From NCBI GenBank assembly GCA_012845835.1, contig JABAKD010000021.1, positions 3,994,206-4,058,205 on the forward strand: a stretch of 64,000 nucleotides of DNA, in the 5' to 3' direction. This document shows positions 34,184 through 45,900 of this stretch, in pieces. Position numbers and translations under genes: made by a program. Each line of letters opens with the position of its first letter. Positions within the stretch are counted from its first letter, which is position 1. Under the pieces are notes generated by a model. It worked only from the letters and a program-made list of their open reading frames with translations. It was not told where the DNA came from and did no database searches. Source of the DNA: Undaria pinnatifida. Lineage: Eukaryota > Sar > Phaeophyceae > Laminariales > Alariaceae.

Positions 34184-37100
34184 ATAATGTGATACCGTAC
34201 GTGTGTGTCGATAGCTCATACTGCTGTTTGAGTGGGGGCCTGCTTCTTTTTTGCCATTAAGATCGTTCCTCATCAGGGCTGGACGCATGGGGGCTTATGG
34301 GCGCCAGAAGCCGATCCTGTTGCTCGTTGTGGCAGTAGGGTGTCGAGGTGTTCTTCTCCCGTATGTGCCATATTTGATATATATGTTGTTTGGAAAATCC
34401 ATTCACGTCACGATTATTTTCGTTGGTAACCGTCATAGTATTTCCCTATGGTTAGGATACGGTGTTTTTCATATTTCGAAGTATGTATCATAGTGTGATA
34501 CCGTACGTGTGTGTCGATAGCTTGTTGTACCGTGGTCTGAGTGGCGGCCTGCCTTCTTTTTTTAAATGAAGCTCGTTCCTGCCCAGGACGGGAGGCATGG
34601 GGGCTCGTAAGCGCCAGACGCTGAGCCTGTTGCTCGTGGGCTCGTGGGGGCCGGAGGGTTTCGAGGTGCTCATCTCCCGTGTGTGCAAGATTTGGTATCA
34701 ATTTTGTTTGCAAAATCCATTCATGTCACGATTCTTTTTTTTGTCTGTAACCGTCATAATATTTCCCTATCGTTAGGATACGATCTTTTCTATACTTCGA
34801 AATTTGAATCACAGTGTGATACCGTACGTGTGCGTCGATAGCTCGTACCGTGGTCTGAGTGGAGGCCTGTTTTTTTTGCCATGAAGAACGTTTCTCGCCA
34901 GGACGGGAGGCATGGGGGCTCGTGAGCGCCAGAAGCCAAGCCTGTTGCTCGTGGTGGCATGATGGTGTCGAGGTGTTCTTCACCCGTGTTTGCAAGATTC
35001 GGTATCTTTTTTATTTGAAAAATACATTCATGTCACAGTTATTTTTGTCAGTAACCGTCATAGTATTTCCATATGAGTAGGATATGGTGATTTTCATTCT
35101 TCGAAGTATGTATCATAGTGTGCTACCGTACGTGTGTGTCGATAGCTCGTACCGTAGTCAGAGTGGGGGCTCCCATATTTTCGCCATAAAAATCAATTCT
35201 CCCCAGGACGGGGGGCATGGGGGCTCGTGAGCGCCAGCAGACGAGCGTGTTGCTCGTGGTGGAGGAAGAATGTGAAGGTATTCTTCTCCCGTGTGTGCAA
35301 GTTTCGGTATCTATTTTCTTCGGAAATCCATTCATGTCACGATTCGTTTTGTCAGTAACCGTCATAGCATTTCCGTATATTTATAATACGATATTTTTCA
35401 TACTTCCAGGTATGTATCACAGTGTGATACCGTACGTGTGTGTCGATAGCTCGTACCGTGGTCTGAGTGGACACTTGCTTCTATTTTGCCATAAGATCGT
35501 TCCTCCCCTGGACTAAAGGCATCAGGCTCGTGAGCGGCAGAAGCCGAGCCTGTTGCTTGTGGTGGCAGGAAGGTGTCGAGGTGTTCTTCTCCCGTGCGTG
35601 CATGATTCGATATCTTTTTTTTTCGGAAAATCTATTCATGTCACGATTATTTTCGTCAGAAACCGTTATAGTATATCCCTATGGTTAAGATACGATGTTT
35701 TTCATACTTCTAAGTATTTATCATAGTGTGATACCGTACGTGTGTGTCGATCGCTCGTACCGTACTCTGAGTGGGGACCTGCTTTCGTTATGCCATGAAG
35801 ATCGTTCCTCTCCAGAACGGGAGGCATGGGGGCACGTGAGCGGCAGAAGACGAGCCTGTTGCTCGTGGTGGCAGGAGGGTGTCGAGGTGTTTTTCTCCCG
35901 TGTGTGCAAGATTCGGTATGTATTTTGTTCGGAAAATCCATTCATGTCACGATTCTTTTTGTCAGTAACCGTCATAGTATTTCCCTATGGTTAGTGTACG
36001 ATATTTTTTATTGTTCGAAGTATGTATCATAATGTGATACCGTGCGTGTGTGTCGATCGCTAGTACCGTAGTCTGAGTGGGGGCCTCCTTCTTTTTTGCC
36101 ATGAAGATCGTTCCTCCCCTAGACGGGAGGAATGGGGGTTCGAGAGCGGCAGAAGCCGAGCCTGTTGCTCGTGGTGGCAGAAGGGTGTCCAGGTGTTCTT
36201 CTCCCGCGTGTGCACGATTCGAAATTGTTTTTGTTTGAAAAAAAAAAACATGTCAGGATTGTTCTTTTCAGTAACCGTCATAGTATTTCCTTATGGTTAG
36301 GATACGATCTTCTTCCTACTTCTATGTATCATAGTGTGGTATCGTACGTGTGTGTCGATAGCTCGTACCGTAGTCTGAGTGAGAGCCTGCTTCTTGTTTG
36401 CCATGAAGATCGTTACTCCCCAGGACGGGAGCCATGGGCGCTTGTAAGCGCCAAAAGCCGAGCCTGTCGCTCGTGGTGGCAGGAGGAGGGTCTCGAGGTG
36501 TCGTTCTCCCTTGTGTGCAATATTCGGCATTTATTTTGTTTGGAAATCCATTCATGTCACGATTCGTTTTGTCCGTAACCGTCATAGCACTTCCCTATGG
36601 TTAAGATACCATATTTTTCATACTTCGAAGTATGTATCATAGTGTGATACCGTACGTGTGTGTCGATAGCTCGTACCGTAGTCTGAGTGGGGGCCTGCCT
36701 TTATTTTGCCATGAAGATCGTTCCTCCATTGGACGCGAGGCGTGGGGGCTCGTTAGAGGCAGAAGACGAGCCTGTTGCTCGTGGTGGCAAGAGGGTGTCG
36801 AGGTGTTCTTTTCCCGTGTGTGAAAGATTCTGTATCTATTTTGTTAGGAAATTACATTCATGTCACGATTCTTTTTGTCCGTAACCGTCATAGTATTTCC
36901 CTTTGGTAAGTATACGATATTTTTCATTCTTCGTAGTATGTATCATAGTGTGATACCGTGCGTGTGTGTCGATAGGTCGTACAATAGTCTAAGTGGGGGC
37001 CTGCTTCGTTTTTGCCATGAAGCTCGTTCCTGCCCAGGACGGGAGGCGTGGGGGCTCGTGAGCAACACAAGCCGAGCCTGTTGCTTGTGGTGGCAGGATG

Positions 37101-37920
37101 GTGACGAGGTGTTCTTCTCCCGTGTGTGCAAGATTCGGTATCTATTTTGTTTGGAAAATCGATTCATGTCACGATCCTTTTTGTCAGCAACCGTCATAGT
37201 ATTTCCCTATGGTAAAGATACGATATATTCATCCTTCGAATTATGTATCATATTGCGATACCGTACGTGTGTGTCGATCGCTCGTACTGTACAGCCTGAT
37301 TGGGGGCCTGCTTCTTTTTGCCATGAAGATTGTTCCTGCCCAGAACGGGAGACGTGGGGCCTCGTGAGCGCCAGGAGCCGAGCCTGTTGCTCGTGGTGGC
37401 AGGAGGGTGTCGAGGTGTTATTCTCCCGTGTGTGCACGATTCTGTATCTATTTTGTTCGGAAAATCCATTCATGTCACGATTCTTGTTGTAAGTGACCGT
37501 CATAGTATTTCCTTCGGTTAGGATACGATCTTTTTCATACTTCGGAGTATATATGATAGTGTGGTATCGTACGTGTGGGTCGATAGCTCGTACCGTAGTC
37601 TGAGTGAGGGCCTGCTTCTTGTTTGCCATGAAGATCGTTACTCCCCAGGACGGGAGCCATGGGCGCTCGTGAGCGCCAAAAGCCGAGCCTGTCGCTGGTG
37701 GTGGCAGGAGGAGGGTCTCGAGGTGTCGTTCTCCCTTGTGTGCAATGTTCGGTATCTATCTTGGTTGGAAATCCATTCATGTCACGATTCGTTTCGTCCG
37801 TAACCGTCATAGCACTTCCCTATGGTTAAGATACGATATTTTTCATACTTCGAAGTATGTGTCATAGTGTGATACCGCACGTGTGTCGATAGCTCGTACC
37901 GTAGTCTGAGTGGGGGCCTG
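34184..37920 (+). repeat. Satellite block A5, ~310 bp subfamily (about 12 monomers)
   Basis: Same orientation as blocks A1-A4 but a distinct subfamily. GTGTGTCGATAGCTCG replaces GTGTGTTGATAGCTCG, GAGCGCCAGAAGCC or GAGCGGCAGAAGCC replaces GGGCGGCAGAAGCC, and most monomers carry an added CATACTTCGAAGTATG palindrome just before TATCATAGTGTGATACC, which lengthens the monomer. Confidence 0.92.
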
Positions 37921-38292
37921 TGTTTAGGTTAAAGTGGGTTATTAGTCCGTTTGACCACTTGCAAAAGGTTAACCTATAGCTTACCCAAACTAAGCCTTAT
38001 AACACTCTCCCCCCCTGAAACGGCGGAATAGCAGGTCGGCCGGGTATACGGGCGGACCTGTCAATATATCCAAGCCGTTTCACTTCCTGGGGATACCGGG
38101 GAGAGTATTTTTCGAGTTCGCCATGGGAAAATCTGAAAAAGTTTATTATGGTGGATGTGGGGATCGAACCCACGACCCAAAAACCCATGGTCTGTCGACG
38201 ACGCCATTTGTTAAGGAATTAGTGGGGTATTAGTCCGTTTGACCACTTGCAACTGGTTAACCTATAGCTTACCCAAGCTAAGCCTTATAACA
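37921..38292 (-). mobile_element. TRIM-like element, copy 4, with CCTG target duplication
   Basis: Minus orientation. Terminal repeats 37921-38004 and 38209-38292 (84 bp each) flank 204 bp. CCTG occurs at 37917-37920 and again at 38293-38296. The flanking satellite joins cleanly to the normal GGGGGCCTGCTTC if the element and one CCTG are removed. Primer-binding-site and polypurine-tract equivalents are both present on the minus strand. Confidence 0.93.
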
Positions 38293-38484
38293 CCTGCTTC
38301 TTTTTTGCCATGAAGATCGTTCCTCTCTAAGACGGGGGGCATGGGGGCTCGTGACCGGCAGAAGCCGAGCGTGTTGCTCGTGGTGGCAGAAAGGTGTCGA
38401 GGTGTTCTTCTCCCGTGTGTGCAAGATTTGGTTTCTGTTTTGTTTCGGAAAATCCGTTCATGTCACAATTGTTTTTGTCACTTA
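38293..38484 (+). repeat. Satellite piece between two TRIM insertions
   Basis: One partial monomer (CCTGCTTC through TTTTTGTCACTTA) that continues the satellite on both sides. It closely matches 42566-42757 in the higher-order array. Confidence 0.9.
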
Positions 38485-39922
38485 TGTTAAGGTTATTAGT
38501 GGGGTATTAGTCCGTTTGACCACTTGCAAAGGGTTAACCGATAGCTTACCCAAACTAAGCCTTATAACACTCTCCCCCCCTGAAACGGCGGGATAGCAGG
38601 TCGGCCGGATATACGGCGGACCTCTGTCAATATCCAAACCGTTTCATTTCCTGGGTATACCGGGGAGAGTATTTTTCAAGTTCGCCATGGGAAAATCTGA
38701 AAAAGTTTATTATGGTGGATGTGGGGATCGAACCCACGACCCAAAAACCCATGGTCTGTCGACGACGCCATTTGTTAAGGAAACTTAGTGGGGTATTAGT
38801 CCGTTTGACCACTTGCAACTGGTTAACCAATAGCTTACCCAAACTAAGCCTTTTAACACTCTCCCCCCCTGAAACGGCGGGATAGCAGGTCGGCCGGATA
38901 TACGGCGGACCTCTGTCAATATCCAAGCCGTTTCATTACCTGGGGATACCAGGAAGAGTATTTTTCAAGTTCGACATGGGGAAAATCTGAAAAGTTTATT
39001 GTTGTGGACGGTGGGGATCGAACCCACGACCCAAAAAACCCATGGTCTGTCGACGACGCCATTTGTTGAGGAATTAGAGAGGTATTAGTCCGTTTGACCA
39101 CTTGCAACTGGTTAACCAATAGCTTACCCAAACTAAGCCTTATAACACTCTCCCCCCCTGAAACGGCGGGATAGCAGGTCGGCCGGACATACGGGCGGAC
39201 CTGGCAATATATCCAAGCGGTTTCATTCCCTGGGGACACCAAGGAGAGTATTTTCAAGTGTTATAAGGCTTAGTTTGGGTAAGCTATTGGTTAACCAGTT
39301 GCAAGTGGTCAAACGGACTAATACCCCACCAATTCCTTAACAAATGGCGTCGTCGACAGACCATGGGTTTTTGGGTCGTAGGTTCGATCCCCACATCCAC
39401 CATAATAAACTTTTTCAGATTTTCCCATGGCGAACTTGAAAAATACTCTCCCCGGTATACCCAGGAAATGAAACGGTTTGGATATATTGACAGAGGTCCG
39501 CCGTATATCCGGCCGACCTGCTATCCCGCCGTTTCAGGGGGGGAGAGTGTTAAAAGGCTTAGTTTGGGTAAGCTATTGGTTAACCTTTTGCAAGTGGTCA
39601 AACGGACTAATACCCCACTAATTCCTTAACAAAAATGGCGTCGTCGACAGACCATGGGTTTTTGGGTCGTGGGTTCGATCCCCACCATCCACAATGATAA
39701 ACTTTTCAGACTTTCCCCATGTCGAACTTGAAAAACACTCTCCCTGGTATCCCCAGGAAATGAAACGGCTTGGGTAAATGACAGGTCCGCCCGTGTATCC
39801 GGCCGACCTGCTATCCCGCCGTTTAAGGGGGGGAGAGTGTTATAAGGCTTAGTTTGGGTAAGCTATTGGTTAACCAGTTGCAAGTGGTCAAACGGACTAA
39901 TACCCCACTATAAACCTTAACA
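38485..39922. mobile_element. Inverted multimer of TRIM-like elements, CTTA duplication
   Basis: Six terminal repeats and five interiors in 1438 bp. The left arm is in minus orientation (repeats 38485-38569, 38773-38858, 39064-39147, then a partial interior to 39258). The right arm is in plus orientation (repeats 39259-39342, 39548-39631, 39838-39922). Adjacent units share a terminal repeat. Both outer ends are therefore the same TTAACA end, making the whole block behave like a terminal-inverted-repeat unit. CTTA lies at 38481-38484 and 39923-39926. The uninterrupted site GTCACTTACCGTCATAG is present at 42750 and 45581. Confidence 0.92.
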
Positions 39923-42900
39923 CTTACCGTCATAGCATGTCCCTATGGTTAGGATACGATCTTTTTCATACTTCGAGGTATGCATCATAGTGTGATACCG
40001 TGCGTGTGTGTCGATAGCTCGTACCGTTGTCTGAGTGGGGGCATGCTTCTTTTTTGCCATGAAGATCGTTCCTGCCAAGGAAGGGAGGCATGGGGGCTCG
40101 TGAGCGGCAGAAGCCGAGCCTGTTGCTCGTAGGCTCGTGGTGGCAGGGGAGTGTCGATGTGTCCTTCTCCCGTGTGTGCAAGATTCGCCATCTTTTTTGT
40201 GTGGAAAATCAGTTCATGTCACTTTTCATTTTGTCAGTTATCGTCATAGGTTTTACCCATGGATAGTATACGATATTTTTCATACTTCGATACTTCGAAG
40301 TATATATGTATCATATTGTGATACCGTACGCGTGTGTCGATAGCTCGTACCGTAGTCTGAGTGGGGCCTTGTTTCTTTTTTGCCATGGAGATCGTTCCTC
40401 CCCAGGACGGGAGGCATGGGGGATCGTGAACGATAAACGCCGGGGCCTGTTGCTCGTGGGCTCGTGGTGGCAGGAATATGTCGATGTGTTCTTCTCTTGT
40501 GTGTGCAAGATTCGGTGTCTATTTTGTTAGAAAAATCAATTCATGTCACATTTCTATTTGTCAGTAACCGTCATAGCTTTTCCCTATGGTTGGAGTACTG
40601 TACGATCTTTGTCATACTTCGAGGTATGCATCATAGTGTGATACCGTACGTGTGTGTCGATAGCTCGTACCGTAGCCAGAGTAGGGGCCTGCTTCGTTTT
40701 TGCCATGAAGATTGTTCCTGCTCAGGCCGGGAGGCATGAGAGCTCGTGAGCGATAAAAGCCGGGACCTGTTGCTCGTGGGCTCGTGGTGGCAGGAATATG
40801 CCGAGGTGATCTTCTCCCGTGTGTGCAAGATTCAGCATCTATTTTGTTTGAAAATCCATTAGATTTACAAATATTGTTGTCAGTGACCGTCATAGCATTT
40901 CCCTATGTTAAGGACACGTTATTTTTCATTCTTGGAAAGTATGTATCATAATGTGATACCGTACGTGTGTGTCGATAGCGCATACCGTAGCCTGAGTGGA
41001 GGCTTGCTTCTCTTTTGCCACAAACATCGTTCTTCCCGAGGACGGGAGCCATGGAGGCTCGTGACCGACAGAAGCCGAGCCTGTTGATCGTGGGCTCGTG
41101 GTGGCAGGATGGTGTCGAGGTGTTTTTCTCCCGTGTGTGCAAGATTCGGTATCTATTTTGTTTGGAAAATCCATTCATGTCGCAATTAATTATATTTGTC
41201 AGTAACCGCTATAGTAATTCCCTATGTTTATGATACGATCTTTTTCATACTTCGGAGTATGCATCATAGTGTGATACCGTACGTGTGTGTCGATGGCTCG
41301 TATCGTAGTCTGAGTGGGGGCCTGCTTTTCTTTTCCCATGAAGATCGTTCCTCCTTAGGACGGGAGGCATGGGGGCTCGTGAGCGCCTGAGGCCGAGCCT
41401 GTTGCTCGTGGGCTCGTGGTGGCGGGAAAATGTCGAGGTGTTCTTCCCCCGTGGGTGCAAGATTCGGTATCTATTTCGTTTGGAAAATCCATTCATGTCA
41501 CAATTATATTTGTCAATAACCGTCATAGCATTTTTCTATGGTTAGGATACGATCTGTTTCATACTTCGAGGTATGTATCATAGTGTGATACCGTACGTGT
41601 GTGTCGATAGCTCGTACCGTAGTCTGAGTGGGGGCTTGCTTCTCGATTGCCATCAAGATCGTTCTTCCCGAGTACGGGAGGCATGGTGGCTCGTGAACGC
41701 CTGAGGCCGAGCCTGTTGCTCGTGGCCTTGTTGTGGCAGGAGAATGTCGAGGTGTCCTTCTCCCGTGTGTGCAAGATTCGGTATCTATTTTGTTTGAAAA
41801 ATCCATTCATGTCACAGTTCTTTTTGTCGGTAACCGTCATAGCATCTTCCTATGGTTAGGATACGGTGTTTTTAGTACTTGAAAGTATGTGAAATAGTGT
41901 GATACCGTACGTGTGTGCCGATAGCTTGTACCGTAGTCTGAGTTGGGCCTTGCTTCTTTTTTGCCACGAAGATCGTTCCTCTCCAAGACGGGATGCATGG
42001 GGGCTCGTGAGCGCCAAACGCCGAGCCTTTTGCTCGTGGGCTTGTGGTGGCAGGAAATTGTCGAGGTGGTCTTCTCCCGTGTGTGCAAGATTCGGTATAT
42101 ATTTGTTTATCAAAAATCCGTTCATGTCACAATTCGTTTTGTCAGTAACCGTCATAGTATTTCCTCTTGGATAGGATACGATCTTATTCACACTTCGAAG
42201 TATGTATCATAGTATGATACCGTACGTGTGTGTCGATAGATCGTACCGTAGACTGATTGGGGGCCTGCTTCGTTTATGCCATAAAGATCGTACCTCCCCA
42301 GGACGAGTCGCATGGGGGCTTGTGAGCGCCAGAAGCCGAGACTGTTGCTCGTGGTGGCAGGAGGGTGTCGAGGTGTTCTTCTCCCGTGTGTGCAAGATTC
42401 GGTATTTTTTTGTTTGGAAAATCCATTCATGTCACGATTCGCGTTGTTACGAACCGCTATAGTATTTCCCTATCGCTAGGATACGATCTTTTCCATACTT
42501 CGAAGTATGTATCATAGTGTGATACCGCGTGTGTGTCGATAGCTCGTACCGCAGTCTGAGTGGGGGCCTGCTTTTTTTTTGCCATAAAGATCGTTCCTCC
42601 CCGGGACGGAAGGAATGGGGGTGCATGAGCGGCAGAAGCCGAGCCTGTTGCTCGTGGTGGCAGGAGGGTGTCGAGGTGTTCTTCTCCCGTGTGTGCAAGA
42701 TTTGGTTTCTGTTTTGTTTGGAAAATCCGTTCATGTCACAATTGTTTTTGTCACTTACCGTCATAGCATGTCCCTATGGTTAGGATACGATCTTTTTCAT
42801 ACTTCGAGGTATGCATCATAGTGTGATACCGTGCGTGTGTGTCGATAGCTCGTACCGTAGTCTGAGTGGGGGCATGCTTCTTTTTTGCCATGAAGATCGT

Positions 42901-45900
42901 TCCTGCCAAGGAAGGGAGGCATGGGGGCTCGTGAGCGGCAGAAGCCGAGCCTGTTGCTCGTAGGCTCGTGGTGGCAGGGGAGTGTCGTTGTGTCCTTCTC
43001 CCGTGTGTGCAAGATTCGCCATCTTTTTTGTGTGGAAAATCAGTTCATGTCACTTTTCATTTTGTCAGTTATCGTCATAGGTTTTACCCATGGATAGTAT
43101 ACGATATTTTTCATACTTCGATACTTCGAAGTATATATGTATCATATTGTGATACCGTACGCCTGTGTCGATAGCTCGTACCGTAGTCTGAGTGGGGCCT
43201 TGTTTCTTTTTTGCCATGGAGATCGTTCCTCCCCAGGACGGGAGGCATGGGGGATCGTGAACGATAAACGCCGGGGCCTGTTGCTCGTGGGCTCGTGGTG
43301 GCAGGAATATGTCGATGTGTTCTTCTCTTGTGTGTGCAAGATTCGGTGTCTATTTTGTTAGAAAAATCAATTCATGTCACATTTCTATTTGTCAGTAACC
43401 GTCATAGCTTTTCCCTATGGTTGGAGTACTGTACGATCTTTGTCATACTTCGAGGTATGCATCATAGTGTGATACCGTACGTGTGTGTCGATAGCTCGTA
43501 CCGTAGCCAGAGTAGGGGCCTGCTTCGTTTTTGCCATGAAGATTGTTCCTGCTCAGGCCGGGAGGCATGAGAGCTCGTGAGCGATAAAAGCCGGGACCTG
43601 TTGCTCGTGGGCTCGTGGTGGCAGGAATATGTCGAGGTGATCTTCTCCCGTGTGTGCAAGATTCAGCATCTATTTTGTTTGAAAATCCATTAGATTTACA
43701 AATATTGTTGTCAGTGACCGTCATAGCATTTCCCTATGTTAAGGACACGTTATTTTTCATTCTTGGAAAGTATGTATCATAATGTGATACCGTACGTGTG
43801 TGTCGATAGCGCATACCGTAGCCTGAGTGGAGGCTTGCTTCTCTTTTGCCACAAACATCGTTCTTCCCGAGGACGGGAGCCATGGAGGCTCGTGACCGAC
43901 AGAAGCCGAGCCTGTTGATCGTGGGCTCGTGGTGGCAGGATGGTGTCGAGGTGTTTTTCTCCCGTGTGTGCAAGATTCGGTATCTATTTTGTTTGGAAAA
44001 TCCATTCATGTCGCAATTAATTATATTTGTCAGTAACCGCTATAGTAATTCCCTATGTTTATGATACGATCTTTTTCATACTTCGGAGTATGCATCATAG
44101 TGTGATACCGTACGTGTGTGTCGATGGCTCGTATCGTAGTCTGAGTGGGGGCCTGCTTTTCTTTTCCCATGAAGATCGTTCCTCCTTAGGACGGGAGGCA
44201 TGGGGGCTCGTGAGCGCCTGAGGCCGAGCCTGTTGCTCGTGGGCTCGTGGTGGCGGGAAAATGTCGAGGTGTTCTTCCCCCGTGGGTGCAAGATTCGGTA
44301 TCTATTTCGTTTGGAAAATCCATTCATGTCACAATTATATTTGTCAATAACCGTCATAGCATTTTTCTATGGTTAGGATACGATCTGTTTCATACTTCGA
44401 GGTATGTATCATAGTGTGATACCGTACGTGTGTGTCGATAGCTCGTACCGTAGTCTGAGTGGGGGCTTGCTTCTCGATTGCCATCAAGATCGTTCTTCCC
44501 GAGTACGGGAGGCATGGTGGCTCGTGAACGCCTGAGGCCGAGCCTGTTGCTCGTGGCCTTGTTGTGGCAGGAGAATGTCGAGGTGTCCTTCTCCCGTGTG
44601 TGCAAGATTCGGTATCTATTTTGTTTGAAAAATCCATTCATGTCACAGTTCTTTTTGTCGGTAACCGTCATAGCATCTTCCTATGGTTAGGATACGGTGT
44701 TTTTAGTACTTGAAAGTATGTGAAATAGTGTGATACCGTACGTGTGTGCCGATAGCTTGTACCGTAGTCTGAGTTGGGCCTTGCTTCTTTTTTGCCACGA
44801 AGATCGTTCCTCTCCAAGACGGGATGCATGGGGGCTCGTGAGCGCCAAACGCCGAGCCTTTTGCTCGTGGGCTTGTGGTGGCAGGAAATTGTCGAGGTGG
44901 TCTTCTCCCGTGTGTGCAAGATTCGGTATATATTTGTTTACCAAAAATCCGTTCATGTCACAATTCGTTTTGTCAGTAACCGTCATAGTATTTCCTCTTG
45001 GATAGGATACGATCTTATTCACACTTCGAAGTATGTATCATAGTATGATACCGTACGTGTGTGTCGATAGATCGTACCGTAGACTGATTGGGGGCCTGCT
45101 TCGTTTATGCCATAAAGATCGTACCTCCCCAGGACGAGTCGCATGGGGGCTTGTGAGCGCCAGAAGCCGAGACTGTTGCTCGTGGTGGCAGGAGGGTGTC
45201 GAGGTGTTCTTCTCCCGTGTGTGCAAGATTCGGTATTTTTTTGTTTGGAAAATCCATTCATGTCACGATTCGCGTTGTTACGAACCGCTATAGTATTTCC
45301 CTATCGCTAGGATACGATCTTTTCCATACTTCGAAGTATGTATCATAGTGTGATACCGCGTGTGTGTCGATAGCTCGTACCGCAGTCTGAGTGGGGGCCT
45401 GCTTTTTTTTTGCCATGAAGATCGTTCCTCCCCGGGACGGAAGGAATGGGGGTGCATGAGCGGCAGAAGCCGAGCCTGTTGCTCGTGGTGGCAGGAGGGT
45501 GTCGAGGTGTTCTTCTCCCGTGTGTGCAAGATTTGGTTTCTGTTTTGTTTGGAAAATCCGTTCATGTCACAATTGTTTTTGTCACTTACCGTCATAGCAT
45601 GTCCCTATGGTTAGGATACGATCTTTTTCATACTTCGAGGTATGCATCATAGTGTGATACCGTGCGTGTGTGTCGATAGCTCGTACCGTAGTCTGAGTGG
45701 GGGCATGCTTCTTTTTTGCCTAAAGATCGTTCCTGCCAAGGAAGGGAGGCATGGGGGCTCGTGAGCGGCAGAAGCCGAGCCTGTTGCTCGTAGGCTCGTG
45801 GTGGCAGGGGAGTGTCGTTGTGTCCTTCTCCCGTGTGTGCAAGATTCGCCATCTTTTTTGTGTGGAAAATCAGTTCATGTCACTTTTCATTTTGTCAGTT

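Noticed and set aside
38720-38770. tRNA gene (T-arm GTGGG-TTCGATC-CCCAC and ATCCACCA end)
   Set aside because: No matching acceptor 5' strand, D-arm and anticodon arm can be folded at normal spacing; it is a conserved part of the TRIM interior in every copy.
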